Positions 1 through 10,800 of a stretch of 64,000 nt of DNA are shown one piece after another. Location: assembly GCA_016858145.1 (NCBI GenBank), contig JAEHOE010000067.1:248001-312000 (forward strand). The letters run 5' to 3'. The position numbers were made by a program, and so were the translations under genes. Positions within the stretch are counted from its first letter, which is position 1. Every line of letters begins with the position of its first letter. The notes beneath the pieces are model-generated. The model searched no databases, was not told where the DNA came from, and saw only the letters and a list, made by a program, of their open reading frames with translations. Source of the DNA: Edaphochlamys debaryana. Its lineage: Eukaryota > Chlorophyta > Chlorophyceae > Chlamydomonadales.

Positions 1-166
1 CTGCATAGGGCGGGATGTGCGCGGAGTGGACGTGCGTGGCCCAAGTGCCTGGTCTCGGACCCCAGCCCCAGCCTTTCCACTGCCGCTCGCTCCACCACCT
101 TCCCCCCGCTCCCCCCCTCTGCCTTCCTCATCCTCCCCTCTGCCTTCCTCCTCCACCTCCGCACAG

Positions 167-3100
167 CCCGCCTGGCCGCCGGCCCTACCAACGGCTGGCG
201 CAGCGTGGAGGACGGGGACCTCTTCCTGGACGCCCTGGCCCTGGCCTATGAGGTAGGGGGGGAGGCAAGAGGGAGGAAGCTGGGGGGAAGCTGGGGGAAA
301 GGGGAGGGGGGGAGGAGGGGACCTGTTCCTAGACGCCCTGGCCCTGGCCTATGAGGTAGGGGGGGAGGGAGGCAAGAGGGAGGAAGCTGGAGGAAGCTGG
401 GGGAAAGGGGAGGGGGGGAGGAGGCAGGGGAGGGGGGGAGGAGGGGACCTGTTCCTAGACGCCCTGGCCCTGGCCTATGAGGTAGGGGGGGAGGCAAGCG
501 GGAGGAAGCTGGGGGGAAGCTGGGGGAAAGGGGAGGGGGGCAGGAGGCAGGGGAAGGGGGGAGGACGGGGACCTGTTCCTAGACGCCCTGGCCCTGGCCT
601 ATGAGGTAGGGGGGAGGCAAGAGGGAGGAAGCTGGGGGGAAGCTGGGGGAAAGGGTAGGGGGGGAGGAGGGGAGGAGGCATGAGCAGTGGGAGCAGACCC
701 CGGGGAGAGTGCTGAGTGCTGGGCATGTGGTGCTGGGGACAAGCGGGTTGCATCATTCCGTACGCAGGGGGCGGGAGCAGAGACCCAGGGCTGACGGGTG
801 AGGCCTCGGGGACGGGGAGCGGGGTTGCTGTGAAGCGATCCCCCAGCCCTCGTGTTCTGTCGCTTTGTGCGACTCGCTCGACCCATCTCCTCAGGTTGCC
901 GTACACGGAGATCGCTCGCCCTGGGCTGACTACATCTGCCTCATGCCCCGTACGTACGGTGGCCTGCCCGTGCACGCCAGGTCAGACTGGGCTGCAGCAG
1001 CCGGCGTTTGTGATGTCTGACTCAGCAAGGCTTCAGGAGTTGCGGAGGACACGGGGGGGGGGGGGGGGGGCAGCAGGAGGGCGTGGGGTGAGCCCTGTGC
1101 CTCCCGAGCGTTGCGGCCCCGGAGGGTCCGGCACGCAAGGGCGCCAATGCCCATGCGTCTTCTCAAACCCTGGAATCATCAGGGCCTCCCCTCCCCCTCT
1201 TCGCCCTAGCGCCGGCGCGTTCCCTTTTGGCACACACACACACCCTTCGCCCCCTCCCCCCTCCCCTCCCCCCGCAGCACCCCCTCCGACGCGGCCATGC
1301 TCCAGCGCCTGCCACCGCCTGTCACCGCCACGAAACCCTGAAACCCTCCCTCCCCCTCTCTCTCCGCCTCTTTTACCCCCTCCCCTCCACCTGCAGCACC
1401 CCCTCCGACGCCGCCCTGCTCCAGCGCCTGCCCGGGCTGCGGCGGCTGGCGGCCAAGCGGCGGGCGCAGCTGTCCCTGTTCGGGGAGCGGCTGGCGCGGG
1501 GGGCGGTGGAGGCGCTGCCGGGGGGCAGGGTGAGCGGGGGGCGGGGTTGGGGGGGAGGGTTGAGGGCGTGGGAGGGAAGGGGGGTGAGGCCGGGGAGGGG
1601 GGTGAGGGCCGGAAGGGGCGGGGAGTGGCATGCGGGAAGGGGCCGGCGGAGAGGGTGGAGGTCAGGTGGGTGGGGTAGCAGGGAGCAGCTGGCACGGGGG
1701 TTACATTTGCGGGACCGAATGGGGCTCAGTTGGGTGCGTGGTTCTAAGCCGTTCCGGCGGCAGTGGCAGGGCGTTAACGGGCGTTCGCGCTCAGCAACGA
1801 GCACCCCCTCCCGCCCCCCACGCCCCCCAACCACCAAACATCCCGCCCCCGCCTCCCCCAATATACAGGCCGCCATGTCTGCCCTCTCCAAGGCCGGTGG
1901 GACCAATGGCACCTCGGCATGGTTCCCGCTCTGGCACTGGGCCTACGCCGCAGCCAAGACGCGCGCCGTAACGCTCTCAGCGGGGGAGCTGCGGCAGGGC
2001 GGCGGCGCGGCGCCGGGGGATGAGGCGGGGCTGCCGTTCCGCCTGCCGCTGAGCATGCTGGACTGGGTGCAGGTGGGAGGGGGTCGGGGAGGGAAAAGGG
2101 GGGAGAAGCGTGTGTGTGTGTTTCGGCACGCGTGGGGGATGGGGGTTGAGGCGGGGCTGCCGCTGAGCATGCTGGACTGGGTGCAGGGGGGGGGGCAGGG
2201 AGGGGTGGCGGTGAGGGAAAGGGTGGAAGCGCGTGTGTGTTTTGACACGCGTGGGGGGAAGTGCGGCTCCGTGTTATGGCCGGGATCACGTGCGCACTGC
2301 CCTTGCTGCACGTGTGCCGTACGCCCGCAGGAGTTTGGGGTGCTGCTGCCGATCCTGGACCTTGCAAACCACGCCTTTGACGCGGCGGGCGCCAACGCAG
2401 CTTACCAGGTGGGTCGGGCACGTGTGCTCCTGTGGGCGCACGTGCAAGCCTGGATCCATGTGGTTTCCTGGCAGACCTTAACAAGGGAGGGCTGCACAGC
2501 CCCATCACTGGTCTCCTGTGCCCAGGGCCGTCTGCTCAAACGCACAACTTCCGTCCCTCGCCTCCTCATCCTGGCCTCCAGCCCCACGCCTCCTCCCCCA
2601 CGCCTCAGCCCTAACCCCACCTCCCCCCCAAGCTTCTGGCAACTTGCGACGGCAAGGGCCTGGCCGCCACGCTCATGGCGCTGCGCCCCCCCACGCGTGC
2701 CAAAACACACACACGGTTCCCCTTCCCTCCCCCTTCCCCCTTTCCCCCTCCCCCCCCAGCGTCTGGCAACTTCCGACGGCAAGGGCCTGGCCGCCACGCT
2801 CATGGCGCTGCGCCCCCCCACGCGTGCCAAAACACACACACGGTTCCCCCTCCCTCCCCCTTCCCCCTTTCCCCCTCCCCCCCCAGCTTCTGGCAACTTC
2901 CGACGGCAAGGGCCTGGCCGCCACGCTCATGGCGCTGCGCCCCATTGCGAGGGGTGAGGCGGTGGTGTTCGACTACGTGTCGGCTGCGGAGGCGGAGGCG
3001 GGGCCGGCGTGCACGGACAGGTGGGGGCGGGGGGGGGAGGGGGGGCGGGGGGGGGGGGGTTAAAGGCAGGGAGACGAGGGTTGGGGGAGGGAGGTAGGGG

Positions 3101-3949
3101 GCGGGAGATGGGAAAGGGGGGCCAGGGGGCGGAGGCGGGGCCGGCCGGTACGGACCGGTGCGTAGGGGGTAGAGGGTCGGGAAAGGGGGCTAGGGGTTGG
3201 CGAGCGCGTGGGGAGGGGCCACGGGACTGGAGCAGTTCTGGGTGCGTGTGGGGAAGGGGGGTGGAGGGGTGAAGGGTGGCGGGACAGGGGTCCGAGAGCA
3301 GAGCCCGGCCCGCATGGACAGGTGTGTGCGGGAGGACGAAAGCAGAGCTGAACGGAAGCTGAACGGTGCATGCGGCCGCCTTACGTCATCCTCGGTGCCC
3401 GACGGCCGTGCCCGCAGGTGGCTGATCGAGTACGGGTTCGTCCCCGAGACGGAGGAGGCGGTACGGCAGTGCGACACGTTCGAGATCACGCCGGTTTCGC
3501 TGGCGGCGGCAGTTAAGGCCGTGTGCGGCAAGGTTGCGCCCGATGCCGATCTGATCGCGGGGATCGAGCGGCGGTTGGCGGCGGCGGCGGCCCAGGGGCT
3601 GCCGCCGCGGCTCGAGGTTGTCGTACGGACGCCGCTGTGGGACGAGCAGGAGGCCGGCACGGAGTTTCACGTACGGCAGAAGTGGATGGTGACCAAGTGG
3701 ATCGATGTGGCGGTTGATGAGTTTTTCGGCAAGCACGGAAGATACTGTGACCCTAACGTCATGCTCCAGGCCTTACTGTATGCTCGGCTGGAGGAGTTGA
3801 AGGGCCTCGAGGAGGAGGCCCGGGCGGGGTCCGACCGGGAGGACGGGCGCGAGCTGCGCGCCGGCGTGGCGGCGGTGGCGGCTGCTGCGCAGAAAGCCGT
3901 GCAGAGGGCGATAGAGGAGGGCAAGGACGTGTTTCCCGACCGATTGTAG
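167..3949 (+). CDS. SET-domain lysine methyltransferase, Rubisco LSMT-like (5' end outside the window)
   Basis: Seven exons can be joined in frame: 167-252, 895-953, 1397-1529, 1869-2072, 2331-2408, 2887-3020 and 3418-3949, giving 407 residues up to the TAG at 3947-3949. Visible family marks are SPWADYICLMP near the start, WHWAYAAAKTRAVTL (the SR/TR-type motif), LPILDLANHAFD (the SET NH motif) and FDYVSAAE, then RWLIEYGFVPE, which opens the C-terminal helical substrate-binding region. This order matches the Rubisco large-subunit methyltransferase / SETD3-4-6 group, which transfers methyl from S-adenosylmethionine to a protein lysine or histidine. The actual substrate cannot be read from sequence. 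The C-terminus is Ala/Glu-rich. Unusually, five exon-intron junctions have extra copies of the exon edge inside the adjoining intron (described separately). The donor at 954 (GTACGG) was chosen because it keeps phase with the acceptor before 1397. The first exons lie left of the window. Confidence 0.8.
215..605 (+). repeat. Tandem copies of an exon end plus 5' splice site (SET gene)
   Basis: The last ~38 nt of the exon ending at 252, with its GTAGGG donor, recur at about 317-355, 443-481 and 567-605, separated by G-rich spacers. Each copy keeps the GACGCCCTGGCCCTGGCC core and GAG|GTAGGG. The copies differ from the true exon at a few positions (CTGTTCCTA instead of CTCTTCCTG) and are more like each other than like the exon. 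Confidence 0.9.
1278..1313 (+). repeat. Upstream copy of exon start plus 3' splice site (SET gene)
   Basis: CAG followed by CACCCCCTCCGACGCGGCC repeats the first bases of the exon starting at 1397, about 120 bp upstream and behind its own pyrimidine tract and AG. It diverges after about 35 nt. Confidence 0.8.
2148..2186 (+). repeat. Intronic copy of an exon end (SET gene)
   Basis: Repeats the end of the exon finishing at 2072 (GCTGAGCATGCTGGACTGG, then GTGCAG) but lacks a six-base block and has GGG where the donor GT should be. It therefore cannot act as a donor at that site. Confidence 0.85.
2633..2886 (+). repeat. 127-bp tandem repeat carrying an exon start and 3' splice site (SET gene)
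   Basis: Units start at 2633 and 2760, and the true exon starts at 2887. Each unit has about 58 nt of the exon start (CTGGCAACTTCCGACGGC and on) followed by CACGCGTGCCAAAACACAC and a C/T-rich tract ending in AG. The first unit has AAG instead of CAG, so only the second looks like a usable acceptor. Confidence 0.9.
3128..3330 (+). repeat. Two diverged copies of an exon end plus donor (SET gene)
   Basis: The exon end at 3020 (GGGGCCGGCGTGCACGGACAG then GTG) reappears in diverged form at about 3128-3161 and 3299-3330, each followed by GTG/GTGTG. Confidence 0.65.
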
Positions 3950-5380
3950 ACCGATCGCTAACGCGATGACCCCACGCGCACGCTAGGTCCGGAGCTGTAG
4001 TTAGGACGGAGGCGGCGAGGACTTGAGAGGCCCAGAGCGGAGGTGCAGTGCCCGTGCTGGGATGGCGCCCGATAGATCGCCAGGCGAAATCCGCGGCTGG
4101 GGGCAGGTGCTAGTGCCGGATTACCAACCGCCGGGCTGTGGCGGGGACTGACTTGGCGGTGAAGGCAAGGGGACCCTCTGCAGCTGCGCTTCCTGTTTGC
4201 GTGTAGCCCTCGAGCGGCAGAGGCAAGGGTGTAGGGCTCGGACGGCACGGCAGTGGCCCCTTGGCACTCGCGGCCAAGGCACTGGCGGGCCCTGGGGCAG
4301 AGGATGCACTGTATGCGCGCAGGCAGGGGACGATGAAATGCTTGGAACCGAGCTGCGCGGGTTGAGATGCTACCCGCGCGAGCGCGCGTAGCGAGGCCTG
4401 AAATAAAGCCCCCGCGGCGCCAGTGTCGACGGAGTCGTCTTCCCTTCGCACGCCCAGCCTTAAGGCTCGCGCCCGGCCACCCGCGAGCCACAGGGGCTAC
4501 AAGCCGGATTGCTATGCGACTCGCTCGACGGCTTGCCGCCCCGCGGCCCCGGAGGTGCAAGGCCGGTGGGGGCCAGCGGGAAATTCATCCAGGGTGGGAC
4601 AGCAGTACAGCACGCACGGCCCACAAGGTGGCGAAAGTACCGTGTATGGCGCAACCGACCGTTCATATCACCGTAGCTCAACGGATGCGAATCGATCACC
4701 GACCCCGCTAGGGCGTTCGGGAGCGTGAGCGAAGTTAGAGCGGAGGATACCCCGAGACTGCTGCATCGTGCGTGCGACCTGTGAGCCCCACGGACCTCCC
4801 GCGCCCAACGGACCAGCCGCGTGAGAAGGTAATTGGCTTCAGCAATCCGGCAGGGAGAAGCCCCCCAAAAGTCGCGGACTTACCGCGACCACTGGGCCGG
4901 TGCTCGTCCAACCTGCATGAGCCGAGCCGGCCCGAGGACCGATAGCTATAGCGGAAGCACCCGAAGAAGCAACAATGTGATCGACGGTTACAGCACGGTC
5001 GCAACGCGCGCACGTAAGAACCCAGCAACGCGCTGGCACACGGCATCGGAGGCAGTGCTTGTCCAAGCGCGACCGCGACACCGTAGGCAGCCCCGAGAAG
5101 CACCGCACCAAACACAGAACAATATGCGCCGACAAGGAGCCGTAGGCATAGCAGGAGCGCGGACATGCAAGTGCCGAAGGTGCCATGCGTAGAGGCGACG
5201 AGCAACGCCGCGACGCCCACGCAGTGCAAAGACGGCGCAAAGACGAGGCGTAGGCAGCCTCGCAGAAGCAAAAGACAATGGGAGGCGGCGCCCCAGCAGA
5301 GGGCATCGCGCCCAGAACACGAAGACCGCGGAAGGCGGGAGGCGGGGCCTGAGGTGGACACAGGAGGAACGCCGGGGAGG
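3950..5380. other. Intergenic stretch, no gene recognised
   Basis: I see no exon series, conserved motif or RNA gene here. Open frames are short and unconvincing. An AATAAA at about 4399 may be fortuitous. Confidence 0.5.
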
Positions 5381-6700
5381 GACGGGGGCGGTACCCCAGC
5401 AGAGCCCTCCCAGCGGCAGCGACCGGGCAGCGCCCAGCGCCCGGCGGGCAGCGTTCAGCACGCACCGGCAACGCCCAGCGACAGCGCCCTCGCCCGGCGG
5501 CATAGCGCTCGGGCTCAGGGTCAAGCGGCAACGCCCGGCGGCAGCGCCCGGCGGCAGCGCCCAGCGGCAGCGCCCAGCGCCCAGCAACGGCGCCCCGCGG
5601 CAGCTCCGAGTTGCAGCGGCCAGGCAGGGCCTACCGCCCAGCGGCCAGCGCCAGCACCTAGCGCTCAGGTGGTGCCCACGCTCAGGGTCCAGCGGCAACG
5701 CCCGGCGGCAGCGCCCAGCGGCAGCACCCAGCGGCAGCGCCCGGCGGCAGCGCCCAGCGGCAACGCCCAGCGGCCGCGCCTAGCGGCAACGCCCAGCGGC
5801 AACACCCAGCGGCAACGCCCAGCGCCCAGCAACGGCGCCCCGCGGCAGCTCCGAGTTGCAGCGGCCAGGCAGGGGCTAGCGCCCAGCAGCCAGCGCCGGC
5901 ACCTAGCGCTCAGGTGGTGCCCACGCTCAGGGTCCAGCGGCAACGCCCGGCGGCAGCGCCCAGCGGCAGCACCCAGCGGCAGCGCCCGGCGGCAGCGCCC
6001 AGCGGCAACGCCCAGCGGCCGCGCCGAGCGGCAACGCCCAGCCGCAACACCCAGCGGCAACGCCCAGCGCCCAACAACGGCGCCCCGCGGCAGCTCCGAG
6101 TTGCAGCGGCCAGGCAGGGGCTAGCGCCCAGCAGCCAGCGCCGGCACCTAGCGCTCAGGTGGTGCCCACGCTCAGGGTCCAGCGGCAACGCCCGGCGGCA
6201 GCGCCCGGCGGCAGCGCCCGGCAGCAGCGCCCAGCAGCAGCGTCCGGCGGCCGCGCCCAGCGGCAACGCCCAGCGGCCGCGCCGATCGGCAACGCCCAGC
6301 CGCAACACCCAGCGGCAACGCCCAGCGCCCAGCAACGGCGCCCCGCGGCAGCTCCGAGTTGCAGCGGCCAGGCAGGGCCTACCGCCCAGCAGCCAGCGCC
6401 GGCACCTAGCGCTCAGGTGGTGCCCACGCTCAGGGTCCAGCGGCCGCGCCCGGCGGCAGCGCCCAGCGGCAGCGCCCAGCGGCAGCGCCCAGCGGCAGCG
6501 CCCGGCGGCCGCGCCCAGCGGCAACGCCCAGCGGCCGCGCCGATCGGCAACGCCCAGCCGCAACACCCAGCGGCAACGCCCAGCACCCAGCGACGGCGCC
6601 CCGCGGCAGCTCCGAGTTGCGGCGCTCACGCAGGGCCTAGCGCCCAGCGGCCAGCGCCGGCACCTAGCGCTCAGGTGGCGCCCAGGCTCAGGGTCCAGCG
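5380..6700. repeat. GC-rich satellite with about 245-260 bp higher-order unit
   Basis: Short words such as CAGCGGCAACGCC and CAGCGCCCAGCGGCAG alternate in blocks. A longer unit marked by GGCGCCCCGCGGCAGCTCCG, then CACCTAGCGCTCAGGTGG, recurs about five times (near 5589, 5834, 6077, 6336 and 6596). The repeat lacks stops in several frames on both strands, so the long open frames across it are a by-product of composition rather than evidence of a gene. Confidence 0.9.
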
Positions 6701-7846
6701 GCCGCGCCCGGTGGCATCGCCCACCGCCCCGACCCTGCGCCCAGCTCCCAGCGCCCAGCGCCGGCGTCCCTCGGCAGCGCCCAGTGCTCAGCAGCCAGCA
6801 GCAGTGCGGTGGGGTCCCGCACGCCGCAAACCCAGAAACCCATGCACCCTCGCCATGGCCGCGCTCATGCCTCGCACTGCGAACAGCGGGAGTCGAGGCA
6901 AGCGCCGCTGTGGCCCATCCGCACAATGCGGCTACTGCTGCAGTGCGATGCAGCGCTCCCGGCCGCAGGCCGCCCATCCACCCTGCCCATTAACGCCGCC
7001 ACCCGGAGCCAGAGGGTTTCAGAGCAGGCAGGCAGCAGCGCCGAGGACACCAGAGCACCTCCGCCTGCGAGCCGGCGCGGCTGGTGACGCATGCGCCGGG
7101 GATGGCTGGGGAAGGGAGTCTGTCACGTGGGCCGCGGTTTTCGGGATTGGGGGTAGGGGGCGGGTCGGCGTTGTGACGTCTCCGACCGCTGCGGGCCCTC
7201 ATCGTGCACGCAAGGGAGCACCGCTCAGTTCCACCACAGCACACCACAGGTTCGCCGGCACGGCCCGCAAGTCCTCCTCTTTACTGTTTGGAGCACGCTA
7301 CCGCCACGAGTGTACGGGTTCGACTCCAGTTCAGCGCCGTGCACACCGCATACAGCCACAGATCATTTGCAGGACGGAGCTACGGTCCCCATTGAGCCAA
7401 AGCCCATGTGTAATCCGATATGTGCCAGTACGGAGTGTCTGACGAAAGGCGGGCCAAAACCTAGAAATGTTCCTCCTCATCACCACCACCACCACCACCA
7501 CCACCACCACCACCACCGGCATGGTGCACCATCACCACCACCACCGCTCGTGTACGGCCCCTGCAGGGTCAGCTGACGTCAAACGGTTCTGGGACCGGGG
7601 TCCCGGCCACTGGCCTTAAGCCCATGTACGTGCAAGCCGGGTCCACGTCATCACGTACCGTACTGCAGCCCCCAACCTCCTATCCCGGCAGGGAACAGGC
7701 CTCCCTTCCAAGTCCGAAACATAGCTGACCGTATCATACTGTACCGTACCGCAGTGAACTGTACTCCTTACCCGGCAGGGACGATCGATGCCACCACCAC
7801 CAGGTAGCATCACGTACATACCGTACATCCGCAACGAGCCAAAGCC
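6700..7846. other. Intergenic stretch, no gene recognised
   Basis: Decayed satellite sequence up to about 6800, then unique DNA with a (CAC)n tract and several GTACGG/CCGTAC words. No gene structure seen. The 3' end of the secreted-protein gene lies at its right edge. Confidence 0.5.
7481..7517 (+). repeat. (CAC)n microsatellite
   Basis: About twelve perfect CAC units. No supporting gene structure, so not called as a poly-His coding tract. Confidence 0.95.
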
Positions 7847-10800
7847 CTAAGCGTAGCTCAGCGCGCTCCAGGCGGAGCAATGGCCGTCGTTGTTGCAGGG
7901 GCTGGTTTCGGCCGAGCCGACCTCCCAGTTGGACGAGTACATTCGGTCCACCCCGCCCAGGACGAAGCGGAAGGCTACCCAGGCCGGGTTGGCGGGGGAG
8001 GAGGGGTCGTGGACGCAGGCCCCCGTGGCGCCGCCGTCGCAGTAGATGGGGTTGCTGCGTGCGGGGTAGGGTGTGAGGGAGGTGGGTTCGAGGTAGGGTC
8101 AAACCGTGCGGAGGATCTGCAGTTCTGCAACTCCGGGAAACCGCACTCCGCGAGGGCCGCCCCCTCTGTCAAGTCAGGCCACACCGAAGCGCTTTGAGCG
8201 CAACCGATACGGATGGAGATGCCCCCAGGGCCCTGTTAGCAACGAAGCTAGCGCGGGCCCAAGCAAAGTGCCATTCGGCCATGCGCTCGACTCACGTGCA
8301 GCGAAGCACAAACGTGTTCTCTCCGCCGCTCAGCGCAATGCCGTTCCAGCGGTACTCGGAGTAGGTCTGGGCTCCGATGAAGAGGCCGTTGACAAACAGC
8401 TCGCACACGGAACTGGCGCAAGGGGCAAGGTAGGTGGCGAAAGGGGAGGGGTTGAGGGGCCTGCTCAATCCAGGCAGCACGGGCGGGCAGAGCAGGCACG
8501 GGATCCGACAAGACAGAGCAGCGGGGGCAAGTCCAGCAGTCGCCGGGGCCTGCGCGTGCAGCGTGCGACGCTTGAGGGGCTCCCTCAACGGTTGAGGTGG
8601 CAAGGTTGGACCCGGGCAGGTGTCCTTCTCCCCGCCCACTTCTAGCTAGGGAGACGGATGGGGTTGTTCGGTGGCAAGTGGCGAAAGCCTTGCGGATCCC
8701 GGCCGCCATCGGTACATCTGCCAGGGCGTCAATCAAGGTATCGGTGGCGCCAGGGCCCAATGGCCCCAGCGCAAGCTGTCGTGGGCCTCAGCCTCAGGCC
8801 GAGGAAAGTCCGCAGCCCACCCCCCCACGCCCCCTGCCCCACGCCTAGCCGGCTATCCCCCCGCCCAGTCCGCCCCCCACGCCCAGCCCCCGCCCCACTC
8901 GAGAGCGTAGATCTCCACGTCCCCAACGGTCTCGGTGGTTGTGTAGGAGGCCTTGAAGACGTTGATGACGTCAACGGGGGCCGACGACTCGCCCTCGGAC
9001 CAGGTGTCAGTCCAGATGAACCTGAGAGGTGGGGAGTCAGGTGGGGGAGATCGAGGGCAGGTGCTTCTGGTGGGGTTCCTTCCCTGATGGCGCCGTCAGT
9101 TGCGGTGGTGTGAAGGAGGGAGCAAGTTCGCGACCACTGCTCGTGAGCAGCACTCACCAGCCGTAGCTTGCGCCGTAGATGCCGGTTGAGAAGCCCTTGG
9201 GAGCTGCGTCCAACGGTTGGGGCGGGCCGGGGCAGACTCAGCACGCAAGAAACGAAGGGGACGACGTACGTGGGGACGACGTGCCATACATGCGCGAGGT
9301 AGTAAGGGCGAGACCAGGGGACAGGGCTACGGCATACTCACGTGTGCTCGAGGGCGCTAGGTCAGCAGCGTCGGGGGCGGTGGCGGCGGCCCGGGTCCTG
9401 GGGGGGGGGGGGAAAGCGGGAGAACAGGGGCAGTGGAGACGCGCGGAAAGAGTGGGCCTCGGTGGGCCTGCCTGCCACAAGTAGGACGTTGGTTCCCCCG
9501 CAGTACACAAGACCCAAGCGGGGACACATGAGGCCCAGGTTGGCTAGGTGGCTGCATGCGGTTCCCAATCCCCCGCGTGCCCTGTACTGCCCTGTACTGC
9601 CCACCAGGTGCTGTCCGTTACAATCACGGTGGACTGCGTCGCGACGGTTCGAATTCCCGCAATGAGGCCCGCTGGGTTGTCGTCGGCAGGGTTGATCTGG
9701 GAGTTCAGGCCTGCGGATGATGATGAGCGTGAAAGGATTACCGGTAGAAAGTCAGCGCGCGCGGGCGTCCCGGAGAAGCCCAGGTCGGGGGTGGTTTGAG
9801 ATGGCGCGGAAAGCTGACCTCCTCGCCCAACTTGACGTACGAACACACATACCGTACATGTACGGCACCTGTACGGCACGCACCTCGCAGCTTGACGGTG
9901 TGCAGGCCGGTCGTCAGGGCCGGTAGCGGGTAGACCTGCAGGGGGCGGCCCGTGGCCGTCCAGCCCGCGTAGCTCGTGCCAAGGAACACTCCATCAATGA
10001 AGATCTGCAGACAGGCAAGGGGCGGAAGGGGGCCGCAGACCAAGTAGCATGGAGCTTTGTCTCGAGTGCCGGGTCACACCCGTGCGTGACGCGTCTCCTC
10101 GCGGAACCCTTGCAGCTGCGGATGTGCCACATCCGCCGCCCTGCCAACTACCGGTAGTGGGTCAGGGCAATGTGGAACTAAAAGGGCGCAGTTGCAGCAG
10201 AGCTCATTACGTCGCAAACTAACCTCTGCGGCATTGTCTGCCATTATGTAGAGCTCCAGCGTAACACCCGACTGGGCCTCAAACTGTGGGCGGCGTGTGG
10301 GGGGCCGGGGTGTGGGCCGGGGCAGGGCCTGGTAGGACGGAAAGCGCTTGTACGGCACACACGGAATGGAAAGGCGTGTGGCCGGGGCTGGACTCGAGGG
10401 GGCACAAAGTCAAGGAGGGCCCTTACGTGCCCACAGCAGACTGCGCACCTGGCGAGTCAGCACGGCGATCTCTTGATCAATCTTTGCCTGCTCAGTTGGG
10501 GTGCTGGCAGGCGGGGAGCTCCAGATGAAGCGGGCGGCTGTGTCGAAAGCACGGTCCTTGAACCAGGTATCGCTCAGGGCCCACGGGCCCTCGTTCCAGG
10601 CGGCGATGTCAAAGGCGGCTGCGGGAGACAGAGCAAACGGATGGGCTCGAAGCAACAGGACTGGACAGGACAGGACAGGACTGCCTGGCTAGGATGCTTG
10701 CGGGCCGCAGGGCGGGCCGACTACCGCCCTGCATTGCACGCGAGCAGTCCCGTCCGTGCCCTACCCAAGCCGCAATCCCTGTGTGTCCATGGCAAACGCC

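Noticed and set aside
5165..6993. Long open frames on both strands across the satellite
   Set aside because: The repeat has almost no A/T-rich codons, so stops are absent by composition. Both strands are open at once, and there is no domain, signal or splice structure.
7310..7576. Possible His-rich protein over the (CAC)n tract
   Set aside because: No splice context or conserved flanks; a simple microsatellite explains it.
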